Shown one piece after another: positions 50,816-61,101 of a stretch of 64,000 nucleotides of DNA. Position numbers and translations under genes: made by a program. Location: assembly GCA_963708625.1 (NCBI GenBank), contig CAVPSV010000002.1:992001-1056000 (forward strand). Reading direction: 5' to 3'. Within the stretch, counting starts at the first letter, position 1, and each line of letters opens with the position of its first letter. This DNA is from DASXIF01 sp036498145. Lineage in GTDB: Bacteria > Actinomycetota > Actinomycetes > Mycobacteriales > Jatrophihabitantaceae. A model generated the notes under the pieces. The model saw only the letters and a program-made list of their open reading frames with translations. It did not search any database and had not been told where the DNA came from.

Positions 50816-53457
50816 CGTGATGACTTCGTTGGTGTCCTGCTGGCTCGGTGCGATGGTCACCGTCTTGGTGGCGATGGCGTTCGCCGGATCGTTCGTCGGT
50901 CCGGTCGACAACACGTAGGTGCCCGCCTGCACCGCGAAGAGAACCCGCCGTTGGGAGCGACCGTGGTGGTGGACGCCGTGACGAGGCCCGGGTATTGCGA
51001 TTGCGGGTAGAGGAAGACGGTCCAGCCGGGCCGTGGTCCAGGGGTCGCCGTCGTCGTCCCGCTGGTGCAGCAGCGGACGAAGCCGCCGAGCGTCGCCGGC
51101 TGGGCCAGGGTCACGTTCTGCGTCACGGGCTGCCCGGCGGTCGCGGTGAACACTCGCGAGAACGTGCTGGTGCCGCCGCCCGCGCTGACCGTGATGGTGT
51201 ACGTGCCGGCCGGCACCTGCTCGATCCGGAACTGCCCGCACCGGCTGGCCGGCACGCTGGCGGTGATCACCGTGTACGTCGAGGACCCGGAGCTGAGCGA
51301 CACCGTCGCCTCACCCAGCCGGTTGCCGGAACCGCAGATGGTGGCACCGCCGGGCTGGGTGACGGTGCCGGTGACGACCGCGGTCCTGATTGCAATGCGG
51401 TGGTGATGCCGGCGGCGGTGATCGTCGCGCCGAGCGAGCCCGGCGTGACATGACCGCTCGCGTCCAGCGCGACCGACACCGTCTGCGACTGCAGGTCCGA
51501 TCGCGCGAACGTGATCGTGTACGTCCCCGGCAGCGGGAGGCCGGCCGACTCGCCAGGTGCCGATGGTGTTGCGCGGACCGGGCTCCTGGCTGTTGGTGAC
51601 GGTCTGCACGGTGAGCTGGCCGTTGGTAACGGTGACACTCACGCCGGGTGCAGGTGCACCTGAGGGCAACGTAGTGACCACACCATTCAGGGCGCCGGAG
51701 GATGCACTCAACGTGATCGCGACGCCCGACAGCTTCTGTCCTGCTGCCAATGACAGGGACAGTGTTTGGGATGCGAAACCAGTCATGCTGGCCGTGACGG
51801 TAAATGTCGCGGGGGTAGGAAGATCGCGCAGCGTAAAGGACCCGACAGTTCCGTCAGTGAGCGACACCGTCGCTGACGGCGGACTGGCCGGAGGTTGCGG
51901 TGATCGTCGCGCCACCGAGTGGACCGGCTGCGGAGGTGACCGTCCCGGTGATCACGCCGTCGCCCTTGCTGAGCGTGATGATCACGCCGGTGCGACTCTC
52001 CCCCGCGCCGATGTCGATGCGCTGCGTCGAGGTGGCGTAACCGGTCTTGGTGACGGCCAGGTCGTAGATGCTCGGCGACGGGACGTCGTTGATCGTGAAC
52101 GATCCGTCCGAGCCGATCGGGACGACCTTACCACCGCGCCGCCGTTGTCGGGCGGGATCACCACGCCGGGTGGAATGCCCGACGGCAACGCCGAGCCGGT
52201 GACGCCGGTGCTGAGCCCGCCCGCGGGAACGGTCTCCAGGAACAGGGTGGCGCCGGAGATGTCGTCGCCCACCACGGTGCCCGCAATGGACGCGGGGATG
52301 CCGCCGAGGCGGACATTCAGGCCGGCCTGTCGCTGGTCGTTGGCAAGGGTGACGCGTGCTGGCGTCAGCTGCCGTCGCGGCACCGGGGAACCACTCCTGC
52401 ACGAAGCCCGCGCCGCGGAAGCTGAGCTTGTACTGGCCCGCCGCGAGGTTGCTGATGTGCATAAGTGCCCTGCGCATCAGTGCCGGTCGTCGCAACGGCC
52501 TGGTCGGTGTTCGCGACGGTGAATGCACTCACCGTCACGCCGGGCACCGGCTTGCCGGAGGTGAGCAGCGTGACTGTGCCGGAGACCCCCGCCGTCGCCG
52601 GTGGCGGCGGAGTTTCGCGCCTCGGCGACCTGCAGCGCCAGGTTGCGGTCCGCGGTGCTCTGCCCGACCAACTGGGACAGCGCGATGGTGATCACGATGG
52701 CGAACACGGTGATGGCCGCGAGCAACCCGATCAGCGAGAGCACGCCGCGGCCGAACACCGATTTCTGGATGAAGGTGGCCCGCCCGTCCGCTGCCCGCTC
52801 GTCGCGCGGACCGGCGTCGCCGTCGGCTGGCTCGCGCCTGCCGGAGGCGCGAACCGGATACGGCTCGCTCGGTCGCGTGTCGAAGTAGATCGACAGCACC
52901 CGCACCGCCAGCGCGCCGAACACGCGCCGCCTGGCCCGGATGCGCATGTCCACCACGGCGTGTTCGCCCGGGGTCAGCACCACTCGCTCCGGGCTGAACT
53001 CGAACTCGACCTTGCTCTCCTCGTCGTCGCCGTCGAGGTAGCCGTCGACGACGGTGTTGCCCTTGTTCTCGACGATCACGCTGAACGCACCGGTGCGCCC
53101 GGCGGTCACCGCCGCCGGATCGACGCGTACCTGCACCTTGGCGGCCGCCGGCACGGTCAGGTCGACCTCGGCGATCGTGCTCGCATGCGGCGGCGTCTGC
53201 TCGCGGACCTGGACCGCGATGCGCCTGGTGCCGGCCGGGATGCCGGCCGGCGCGGTGATCAGCGCGCGGACGGTTCGCGTCTCGTCCGGGAACATCGAGA
53301 TCTGGTCGCTGTCGAGATCCACCCACTCCGGATCGGCGCCGAGCACCCGCACCCGGTAGCCGGCGATCACCAGCGCGTCGTTGGTGATCGCGATGGTGAT
53401 CTCGGTCGGACGGCCGGGCTGGATCTCCGCGTGGCGGGGCGTGACACGTACGCGCAC
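50804..53457 (-). CDS. cassette gene B': single-span membrane protein, paralogue of B, frameshifted
   Basis: About 884 residues. Start RVRVTPRHAEIQPGRPTEI, then VRVLGADPEWVDLDSDQ, matching B. Membrane helix LSLIGLLAAITVFAIVITIA, equivalent to that of B (about residues 238-258). Exported carboxypeptidase-regulatory-like domains follow (LAAGQYKLSFRGAGFVQ, SFTLRDLPTPATFTVTA, IGTWR, IEQVPAGTYTITVSAGG). GTG at 53457, 1 nt after the A' stop, the same spacing as A-B. Indels near 52590, 52480, 52370, 52120, 51880, 51550, 51390 and 50940. Its stop leads into the 15-bp repeat and the 20-codon frame. Confidence 0.7.
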
Positions 53458-53458
53458 G

Positions 53459-55700
53459 TCAACCGCCCACTGTCAGGTTCTGGGTGCTGGTCTGCCCGGC
53501 CACGACGGTCACCAGCGCGGTCTGCTGACGTTGTCCGGCAGCGGTGACCGTGACGCTGTAGCTGCCCGGTTGCAGGTCGGTGATCAGGTACCCGCCGCCG
53601 GCTGTGCTCGAGGTCGCGGTCCACGTTTGACGCCCGTCGGTGGCACTTATCGCCGCACCCGGGAACGCAGCACCCTGCGCATTGGTGACGATGCCGCTGA
53701 TGCCGCCGGTCTGCACGGACAGCGTGATGGTGACGTTCGGCGCGACGCCGTTGCCGGACAGCGTCACCGGCACGCTCGCCGGCGCGTAGCCGGCCACCGT
53801 CGCGGTGAGCGTGTACGCACCCGGCGCGGCCAGTCCGTTGATCGCGAAGGTGCCGACACTGCCGGCGGTGAGCGTCGTCGTCGTCGGCGCGGTTGCGCCG
53901 GGGATCACCGCGGTGCCACCGACGGTGACGCTCGCGCCGCCGATGGCGTGCCCGGCAGCGTCCACCACCCGCCCGAACACGGTGCCGTTGCCGTTGGCCA
54001 GCTGGATGTCGAGGCCGGTGCGGCTGCCGCCGGCGGGCAGGTCGACGATCTTCGTCGTGCTGCCGTGCCCGGGCGCTGCGAAGGTGATCACGTAGGTGGC
54101 CGGGGTGGGCAGGTTCGGCAGCGCGAACCCACCGACCTGGCCCACCGTCGGGGTGAGCACGGTCAGCGGCTTACCGGCGACCGTGGTGCTGATGGTGGCG
54201 CCGCCGAGCGGGGTGGTTCCGTCCCGCACCGTGCCGCTGATCGTGCCGGTGCCCGCACCGAGCAGCAGTGTGGGTTCGAGTCGATTGCCCCCGCCGGCCA
54301 CGCTGTCCACGACCGTGCTGCTTCGGTAGCCCACGGTGACGAAGGTCAGCTGGTACGTCATCGGCGCCGGCAGGTTCGTCAACGTGTAACGCCCCGCGGC
54401 GTTGGTCGTCGTGTGCGCGATCGACTTGCCGATGTTCGGCCCGAGCAGCGCTCGCGCGGTGACGACGGTGCTGACCGGCCCCAGCGCGTCACCGGGGTCC
54501 ACGCTGCCGGAGATGGTCGCGGGCAGGCCGACGATCGAGACGTTGACGCCGTTGCTGCTGCCCTGCGCGGGCACGCTCACCTGCGCCGCGCTGGCCGACG
54601 GCGTCGGTGCATTCGGGTACCAGACGGTGCGGTAGCCGCTCGCGCTGAATTCGACGTAGTAGGAGATCGGGAACAGGCCGGCCATGCTGTAGGTGCCGTC
54701 GGCTTGCGTCGCCGCAGAACTCACCGCGACCAGACCGCTGCCGCTGCGCCGCCAGGCGCGGACCAGGATGCGGCCCACCGGTTGGGCATCGTTGGCGGCG
54801 ACGACCTTGCCGTCGATCTCGCCACCGGTGCCGGCGGGCACCGTGCCGTTCTTGGGCAACGCGCCGCCCGGCGCGGCGCCCGATCCCGTCCGCGGCGAAG
54901 AACGATGCGGGCGCCGCTTTCGTCATCGGGTCGCCGCCGAACACCTTGCCCAGGCCGAGCAGGAATGCGCTGGCCCACAGCGCGACGATGCTCATCAGGA
55001 TCAGCACGGTGAGCAGGCCGCGGCTGATCAGCGGTCGCTGCCGCAGCGTCACCCCCACGGTGCGGCTGACGAGCACCTCTGGCTCCGCAACCGGGTCGAG
55101 CAGGAGCCGGACGGTGCGCGCGGACGCCTCCACCATCACCTGCCGGTCCAGCTCGCTGCCGGTGAACATCCGCGGGCCACGGATCGTCAGGAACACCGGC
55201 GCGATCGCACCGGCCTCCACCCGCAGGCGGCTCGGACTGAATTCGACGCGCGAGCTGCGGTCGGCATCGAGCGCAGTGAGTTCGACGTCCAGGGTGACGT
55301 TGCCGTCGTTACGGATCTCGAGCAGGAAGCGGGCCGAGCGGCGGCTGCGCGCGGTACGTGGTTGTGGCGTCACGACCAGCCCGGGCCGGGCGCGGACGTC
55401 GAGGTCGACGTCGAGGAACTGCGGCGGCTGGGCCGCGGCGTGCGAGACAACCTCGACTGTGAGCGGATGCCGCCCGGCCGGATGCCACGTCGGCACGGCC
55501 AGGGCAACCCGAAGTTGTCCGGATGCGTCCGGGAACAGCGGCAGCAGGTCGGGCGCGGTGGTGACGTACTGGTCCGGCAGGCCAATCACGCGCGCGCTCA
55601 CGCCGTCGATGACGGACTGGGTGTTGACGACGTCGACGACGACTTCCGGCGTGTCACCCGGGTCGACCTCAAGCAGTCGGGTGTCGGACGCGACCCGCAT
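53459..55700 (-). CDS. cassette gene A': single-span membrane protein, paralogue of A, one indel
   Basis: About 747 residues. The start MRVASDTRLLEV is identical to gene A for 12 residues, and LLPLFPDASGQ and HPAGRHPLTVEV recur in both. Two Ig-like domains, membrane helix LTVLILMSIVALWASAFLLG, linker with KNGTVPAGTGG, then carboxypeptidase-regulatory-like domains (ADGTYSMAGLFPISYYVEF, AAGRYTLTNLPAPMTYQLTF, GAYTLTATVAGY, LQPGSYSVTVTAAG). One indel near 54885. The ATG at 55700 lies ~310 bp from the end of the DUF4255 gene, which is read in the same direction and may be its operon partner. Function unknown. Confidence 0.73.
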
Positions 55701-56006
55701 CAGGGGCCGATCACGAACACCCTGCCCCTGGCGCTTCGATGGTGGCGTAGCCGAGCGCGCGTTCGCGCACAGCACGCCCGCACAGTCCGCACGTCACTCC
55801 CGAGGTGGCATCACAGCTTCCGCTGTGGCGCCGACCATCGGGCCGACGTCACCGCCACCCCCGAAGCAGTTCGTCGAGCTAGTCCTTGAATGGAGCTAGT
55901 CATTCGATGGTCCGTGACGCTGGGCCGGACTGTCCATCGCCGGCGCAAACTCTGCCCAGACGGGCAAAACTCGCGTCCGGCATGGCCGGCGCAGCAGCGG
56001 ATAGCG
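55701..56006. other. gap between DUF4255 gene and A', with the shared upstream block
   Basis: 306 bp without a convincing gene. Contains the GACGTCACCGCCACCCCCGAAG block at ~55848-55880, similar to the one upstream of gene A. No clear terminator after DUF4255 is seen. Confidence 0.45.
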
Positions 56007-56621
56007 CTACCCGGATGAGGTGGGTAGCTCCTCGACGGCACCCCTCGCGACGCCCCGCGCTTTCGGGTCCCAGCTGCCTGCGCGCGACTCGATCATGGTC
56101 GGCATCGGAGGTTCGTCGGTCCAGCCGAAGCTGTCCGCGGCCACCGTGACCTTGATCGAGAACGACGCCTTCAGTGGCCCACCGGCACCGTTCCAGATGT
56201 CGCGCGTCTTGTGCCGCTCGTCCTCGACGAACAGCATCGTCACGGTGGACGAGAGCGATGCCGGCAAGTACTCCGACGGGAGCACGTCTACTGCGGCGAC
56301 CCTCGCGAGCACGTCACCGAGCAGCTGGTGCTCGTCGCGCGAATTGCCGGCCCAGGCGCTGATCAGGTAGTTCAGCTCCACCATCGGCAGCGGCTTGCGG
56401 CGTTCGAACTTGCCGTTCTCGTCCACTCGGCGGATCGGCGCACGATTCGGTTGGTCGCTACGGTTGACGTCGTACAGGTACAGGTTCACGGTGATGCGGG
56501 ACAGACTGGCCGACCAGGTACTGCTCGGGATATCGAAGCTGATGTCGCCCATGTCCTCCGGCAGCGGCAGCTCCGCGCGCAGCATGCGTTCCAGACCCTC
56601 GTCGATGACCCTGATGAACAT
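56007..56621 (-). CDS. DUF4255 protein (Afp16/Pvc16-like tail terminator)
   Basis: 204 residues. MFIRVIDEGLERMLRAELPL and the middle VNLYLYDVNRSDQPN, VELNYLISAWAGNSRDEHQLLGDVLA are typical of DUF4255, the family of the Afp16/Pvc16 protein that ends and seals the tube in Afp-type CIS. The ATG at 56621 follows AAGGGG with a short spacing. It is divergent from the AAA+ gene across a 148-bp gap and lies upstream of A'B'C' on the same strand. Confidence 0.88.
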   Translation of the reverse strand: MFIRVIDEGLERMLRAELPLPEDMGDISFDIPSSTWSASLSRITVNLYLYDVNRSDQPNRAPIRRVDENGKFERRKPLPMVELNYLISAWAGNSRDEHQLLGDVLARVAAVDVLPSEYLPASLSSTVTMLFVEDERHKTRDIWNGAGGPLKASFSIKVTVAADSFGWTDEPPMPTMIESRAGSWDPKARGVARGAVEELPTSSG

Positions 56622-56769
56622 GCGACCCCTTCGAGCCTCCGGCCGTCTTACCAGCGGGCGGCTCGCTGCGTACTGTGAGCGAATCCTGACGGCAATATCA
56701 GCGGAATTATCACACGCACCTTCGCCGATGTGACCTGATTCGGGTGACTTGACAGAAGTGAGGCAGTCC

Positions 56770-58746
56770 GTGGCCGGCCGTATGAGCACCCTGGTCGTCG
56801 CGCTGGAACGTGCTGCGCAGCGGCGCCCCGCACCGGCCGGTGGCGACGCCGCGCAGGGCGGCGCCCGGCGCCTGAGCACGGTGCTGAAGTTGCTGCACGA
56901 CGAGTACCCGGCGGCCCGCCGGGGCAAAGCCGAGGAGCCGGACCCGGTGGCGGGCATCAGCGCGGTATTCGGCCTGGACGAGCTGGACGCGTCGCTGTTG
57001 TGGCTGGCCGCGGCGGCCGAGTTCGACGCGAATGTGGGCCTGGCCTACGGCCTGCTCCGCGGTGCCGATCAGGCGGCGCGGCCGTCGGTCGGCCTGGCGC
57101 TGGAGCTGGCCGAGATCGCCAGCACCGACCCGGCCGCCTTCGTGCGACTGGGGCCGCGTGGCGCCTTGCAGCGGCATCGGTTGGTCGAGGTCATCGGGAG
57201 CGAGCCGTGGGTGCAGCGCGAATTGCGCGTGCCCGACCCGGTCACTGCCGTACTCGCCGGCGCACCGGCGACCGATACGACCGTGGCACGATTGCGCACT
57301 ACCGCGGTCTCGCTGGACCTGCCCGGGCGCGATGTCCTCACCCGCGCGATCGAACAGGGTGAACCGCTGATCTGGGTGCGCTCGGTACAGGGCGCGGCCG
57401 GCATCTCGCTGGCGGCGGGCGCCTTCGCGGCGCTGGGCATCACCCCGCTCGCGATCGATCTGCGGCTGCACCCCGCGGAGACGAGCCTGAGTGAGGTAGC
57501 CGCGGCGTCTGCCCGCGAGGCGGGACTGCACGGTTGGGGGCTGATCGTGGCCGGCGGCGACGTGCTCGCCGAGCACAACGACGTGGCTGCGCTGGAGACC
57601 CTGGAATCGGCCGCGGTGCCGGTGGTGCTGGTGGGCTCGAAGACGTGGAATCCGAACTGGCTGCGCCGGTTGCCGCTGCTGGTGGAGGCGCAGCGGCTGA
57701 GCGTGGCCGAGCGGGCGACGGTGTGGCAGGCGAACCTGGGCGAATTCGCGGACCAGGACAGCGCGTTGCGGCAGACCCTGCTCGGGCTGCGGATGACGCC
57801 GGAGTCCGTGACGGAAGCGGCGCGGTATGCGCGCGTGCTGTCCGCGGCGCGCGGTGTGCCGGTGTCATCGGCGATCGTGCAGGAGTCCGCCCGCCGGGTC
57901 AGCGGCTCCGGCAGCTCGACCGGCGAGGGACTGGCCAAGCCGGCTTCGACCGGGCCGCGGGTGAACTTCGATGATCTGGTCCTGCCGGACTCCGTGGCGT
58001 CCTCGTTGCGCCAGCTGGCGAATTGGGCCCGGCACCGCGACGAGCTGATGGCGCAGGGCACGTTACGGCGCAACGGCCGGGGTATCGCCGCGCTGTTCGC
58101 CGGCAATCCCGGCACCGGCAAGACGCTGGCCGCCAACGTCATTGCCGAGGAGCTATCCATCGACCTGTTCCAGGTGGAGATCTCCGCGGTGGTGGACAAG
58201 TACATCGGCGAGACGGAGAAGAACCTGGAGAAGGTGTTCCAGGCTGCCGAGGCGTTGGACGTGGTGTTGTTCTTCGACGAGGCCGATGCGCTGTTCGGTA
58301 GCCGGTCGGAGGTGAAGGACGCGCGGGACCGCTACGCCAACCAGGAGATCGCGTACCTGTTGCAGCGGATGGAGAGCTTCGACGGCATCACGATCCTGGC
58401 CACGAACCTGCGCGGGAATCTGGACCGCGCGTTCTCGCGCCGGATGAGCTTCATCATCCACTTCCCCGATCCGGACGCGCCGATCCGTCGGCGGCTGTGG
58501 ACGCACCTTTTGCAGCAGCTGGACGGAACCGACGCGGCCGATCCGGTGGACGTGGAGTTTCTGGCCGACGTCGCCGAGGTGACCGGCGGCGATATCCGCA
58601 ATATCGTGCTCGCGGCCGCATATGACGCGATCAGTGTCGGCGAGAAGGTGGGCATGCGGCACGTCGCGGAGGCGACGGTGCGCGAGTATCGCAAGCTGGG
58701 TCGGGTGATACCCGAGCACCGGTTCGTCGCGCCCAGCGGGCGCTGA
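56770..58746 (+). CDS. AAA+ ATPase of the contractile injection system (Afp15/Pvc15-like)
   Basis: About 658 residues. The N-terminal ~390 are helical and variable (STVLKLLHDEYPA, FGLDELDASLLWLAAAAEFD). The C-terminal AAA+ module has Walker A AGNPGTGKTLAANV, pore-loop region YIGETEKNLEKVF, Walker B VVLFFDEADALFGSRSEVKD, sensor ILATNLRGNLDRAF and Arg finger SRRMSFIIHF. This is the eCIS ATPase that assists assembly or disassembly; it differs from ClpV of type VI systems. The GTG at 56770 has GAGG 6-7 nt upstream; TTG 56749 and ATG 56782 are alternatives. No indel is visible. Confidence 0.9.
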   Translation: MAGRMSTLVVALERAAQRRPAPAGGDAAQGGARRLSTVLKLLHDEYPAARRGKAEEPDPVAGISAVFGLDELDASLLWLAAAAEFDANVGLAYGLLRGADQAARPSVGLALELAEIASTDPAAFVRLGPRGALQRHRLVEVIGSEPWVQRELRVPDPVTAVLAGAPATDTTVARLRTTAVSLDLPGRDVLTRAIEQGEPLIWVRSVQGAAGISLAAGAFAALGITPLAIDLRLHPAETSLSEVAAASAREAGLHGWGLIVAGGDVLAEHNDVAALETLESAAVPVVLVGSKTWNPNWLRRLPLLVEAQRLSVAERATVWQANLGEFADQDSALRQTLLGLRMTPESVTEAARYARVLSAARGVPVSSAIVQESARRVSGSGSSTGEGLAKPASTGPRVNFDDLVLPDSVASSLRQLANWARHRDELMAQGTLRRNGRGIAALFAGNPGTGKTLAANVIAEELSIDLFQVEISAVVDKYIGETEKNLEKVFQAAEALDVVLFFDEADALFGSRSEVKDARDRYANQEIAYLLQRMESFDGITILATNLRGNLDRAFSRRMSFIIHFPDPDAPIRRRLWTHLLQQLDGTDAADPVDVEFLADVAEVTGGDIRNIVLAAAYDAISVGEKVGMRHVAEATVREYRKLGRVIPEHRFVAPSGR

Positions 58747-58753
58747 GCGTCAG

Positions 58754-59206
58754 TTACTCGTCGTCGCTGGATTCGTCCGTGTCGTCCGAATCGGTGTCGT
58801 CCGAATCGGTGTCGTCCGAATCGGTGTCGTCCGAATCGGTGTCGGTGTCGTCTGAGTCCGTGGAATCCGAATCGCTGTCGGTATCGGAATCATCGCTGTC
58901 GAACGAGAAGTCGTCGCTCGAGTCGCTGGAGTCGTCACTTGAGTCGTCATCGTCGCCGCCGAAGGAGAAGTCGTCGTCGCCGCTGCTGTCCTCGTCCTCG
59001 TCCGGCTTCTTCGTGATCACCTCGACCTCGTTGTCGACGTGCACCGACATCCAGTTACCGGAGCCGTAGGTCGCGATCAGCTTCGGATCGGGAGTGAGGA
59101 TCTCCAGGTTGCTGTCGGTGATCTTGTAACGGTTCGCCGCGGCATAGACCTCTTGTGTGGACGGGGCGCCGTTCTCGTCTCGCGCCGTGACGACTGTGAT
59201 CGACAT
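58754..59206 (-). CDS. small protein with long Ser/Asp/Thr-rich acidic tail
   Basis: 150 residues. Residues 1-75 may fold (MSITVVTARDENGAPSTQ, SNLEILTPDPKLIATYGSG). Residues 76-150 are almost only Asp, Ser and Thr, with five DSDDT repeats (58779-58840 region), and so would be highly negative and disordered. No signal peptide is seen. It is convergent with the CIS ATPase (7-bp gap), and its neighbours on the other side are unrelated. Function unknown; acidic tails often act as phosphorylation targets or calcium- or DNA-mimic segments. Confidence 0.65.
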   Translation of the reverse strand: MSITVVTARDENGAPSTQEVYAAANRYKITDSNLEILTPDPKLIATYGSGNWMSVHVDNEVEVITKKPDEDEDSSGDDDFSFGGDDDDSSDDSSDSSDDFSFDSDDSDTDSDSDSTDSDDTDTDSDDTDSDDTDSDDTDSDDTDESSDDE

Positions 59207-59245
59207 AGGCCGGATGCTACCGCGCGGATCCCCAGCCAGCGCCGG

Positions 59246-59317
59246 GCGTCTTCAATGCGTCTGAGGGGCGTCTGGGCGGCGTCTGTGTGGTCTCCGCGGG
59301 CCGTCTGCGGGGCGTCT
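59246..59317. repeat. 11-bp-phased GCGTCT direct repeats
   Basis: GCGTCT starts at 59246, 59257, 59268, 59279 and 59312, with CCGTCT at 59301 and a degenerate site near 59290. All steps are exactly 11 bp, one helical turn. OmpR-family regulators such as PhoP bind 11-bp direct repeats, but the core differs from the PHO box. It lies ~190 bp upstream of the SGNH hydrolase gene and just upstream of the acidic-tail protein gene. Confidence 0.75.
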
Positions 59318-59508
59318 TCGGCGTCGGGATCGCGTGCTGAGGCCGGCCAACCTAACGGAGCGGCGTGACCCAGGCATCCGGCTCTCGTTGAATCACCTAG
59401 GACACAATGTCCCCGGTTCTACCCCTGATTTCACCTGTGGTTCCGCCACTTGACAGCCCAGCCGGGCTCCGGTCCGGTCCATCCCTGTCGATCCCCGAGG
59501 AGATACTC

Positions 59509-60372
59509 GTGCGCAGACTTGCCGCCGCCGTCGCCGCCGTCACCGTGAGCGCTGCGACCCTGATCGCCGCGGTGGCCCTGCCCACCGGAGCAGGTGCGGC
59601 CGGGCTGAACTACGTCGCCATGGGCGACTCCTACAGCGCCGCGTCCGGCAACCTCCCGTTGGACCGCACCGCCGCGCCGGAGTGCCTGCGCTCGACCAAG
59701 AACTACCCGCACCTGATCGCGAAGGCGATCGGCGCACAGCTGACCGATGTGACCTGCGGCGGGGCCGAGACGAAGGACTACGCCACCGCGCAGTACAACG
59801 GCGTGCCGCCACAGCTCGACGCGCTGGGCACGGCGACGCAGCTGGTCACCATGACGATCGGTGGCAACGACAGTGGGCTGTTCATCAACGTGATCCTCGA
59901 CTGCGGCTCGCTCGGCGTGGCGACGCTGGGCACCGGTGCGCCGTGCCAGAAGAAGTACGGCTCGTCCTTCGACGACACCATCAACAACGTCACGTACCCG
60001 GCGCTGGTGAACGCATTGCAGGCGGTCAAGGCGAAGGCGCCCAACGCCACGGTGGCGATCCTGGGCTACCCGTGGATCATGCCGCCGACAACGGGTTGCT
60101 ACCCGCAGATGCCGTTGGCCAAGGGTGACGTGCCGTACGTGTACAACATCCAGGCGACGCTGAACAACGCGGTGCAGCGCGCGGCGGCGGCGACCGGCGC
60201 GGTGTACGTCGACTTCGGCACGGTCTCGACCGGGCACGACGCGTGCAAGCGCGCCGGCGTGCGCTGGGTCGAGCCGGTACTGGCCGGCACCAACCCGGTG
60301 ATCATTCACCCGAACACGTTGGGCGAGAAGAAGATGGCGGCGCAGACGCTGTCGGTGCTCGGCTTGGGTTGA
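59509..60372 (+). CDS. secreted SGNH/GDSL hydrolase (lipase/esterase-like)
   Basis: 287 residues. Sec signal peptide of ~30 residues (RRLAAAVAAVTVSAATLIAAV, cleavage after GAGA). Catalytic blocks: block I YVAMGDSYSAASGN (Ser), block III TIGGNDSG (Gly, Asn), block V VIIHPNTLGEKKMA (His). Cysteine pairs at ECLRS/VTCGG, LDCGS/APCQK and GCYPQ/DACKR give three probable disulfides as in Streptomyces scabies-type esterases. GTG 59509 has GGAG 7 nt upstream. Substrate unknown; lipid or ester cleavage outside the cell. Confidence 0.88.
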   Translation: MRRLAAAVAAVTVSAATLIAAVALPTGAGAAGLNYVAMGDSYSAASGNLPLDRTAAPECLRSTKNYPHLIAKAIGAQLTDVTCGGAETKDYATAQYNGVPPQLDALGTATQLVTMTIGGNDSGLFINVILDCGSLGVATLGTGAPCQKKYGSSFDDTINNVTYPALVNALQAVKAKAPNATVAILGYPWIMPPTTGCYPQMPLAKGDVPYVYNIQATLNNAVQRAAAATGAVYVDFGTVSTGHDACKRAGVRWVEPVLAGTNPVIIHPNTLGEKKMAAQTLSVLGLG

Positions 60373-60439
60373 TCCGATCGGGCTGTGGTCGCATCGACAC
60401 CGGAAAGGTGACGCGCGGCCGCTCGCCTGCTGGGCTCGG

Positions 60440-60829
60440 TTAGCGCGGTGGGTGCGCCTCGAGGTATGCCGCTGCGGCGACGCGTGGCGCGCAGCAGAGC
60501 CAACCGTCGATCAGTGCCTCGCGCACTGCTTTCTTGGTTGCCTTGTCGAGTTGCACCAAGATCGCGGCGTAGTTGTCGAAGTGGGCGATGGTGAAGAATG
60601 CTTTCGGGTTGGCGGCGAGAACCGCCTCCTTCTCACCGAGATCGGCCACTCTGATCGCGAGGATCGCTCCGGCCGGTACGGGCGCGTCGCCCAAGCGCTT
60701 GATGTCGGCCTTGGAGAACGGCCGCTCCCAGGCGAATCCCTTGTCGCCGACGAGCCAGGTGCGGTTGTTCCAGCGTGCGCCGACCGTCACGTCCGGTAGC
60801 GATCGAGCCAGCTCGTCGACCTCGTCCAT
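60440..60829 (-). CDS. MmcQ/YjbR family protein
   Basis: 129 residues. The helix-strand pattern (EVDELARSLPDVTVGARWNN, WLVGDKGFAWERP, KAFFTIAHFDNYAAILVQL, EALIDGWLCCAP) fits the YjbR/MmcQ fold, a DNA-binding-like family of unknown role. The ATG at 60829 is chosen; a GTG 9 bp upstream is in frame. It is divergent from a small downstream gene. Confidence 0.75.
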   Translation of the reverse strand: MDEVDELARSLPDVTVGARWNNRTWLVGDKGFAWERPFSKADIKRLGDAPVPAGAILAIRVADLGEKEAVLAANPKAFFTIAHFDNYAAILVQLDKATKKAVREALIDGWLCCAPRVAAAAYLEAHPPR

Positions 60830-60912
60830 GGTGACCACGACTTCACCGTAAGCCCGATGTGGTACTCGTCGCGGACGGATAGGTCCGCGCCTCGCCGGGG
60901 AACAAGACTGTC

Positions 60913-61101
60913 ATGTCCGACGCGAGCGAATCAGGAACCACGAGGCCGGCCGGCGAGGGCCTTTCCGACGAGGAGATGGTGCAGCAGGTGGCCGGCCAGA
61001 CAGACAGCGAGCACCAGCAGGCCGACGTGTTCGAACGCGAAGGCGACGGTGCCACGACCGACACCGAGGCGGCCAAGGCCGACGCCGACGAGCTGACCTG
61101 A
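60913..61101 (+). CDS. small acidic hypothetical protein
   Basis: 62 residues, rich in Glu, Asp, Ala and Thr (MSDASESGTTRPAGEGLS, then EEMVQQVAGQTDSEHQQ), probably disordered. No domain or signal is recognised. GGGGAA lies 12 nt upstream of the ATG, a rather long spacing. The 187 bp after it show no gene before the tRNA. Confidence 0.5.
   Translation: MSDASESGTTRPAGEGLSDEEMVQQVAGQTDSEHQQADVFEREGDGATTDTEAAKADADELT

Noticed and set aside
19079..58746. Prophage
   Set aside because: Only tail-type genes are present; no terminase, portal, capsid, integrase, holin or lysin is seen, and an eCIS ATPase and DUF4255 are.
58779..59069. Ser/Glu-rich protein on the plus strand
   Set aside because: It is the antisense reading of the Asp/Ser repeat of the minus-strand gene, with no ribosome site.
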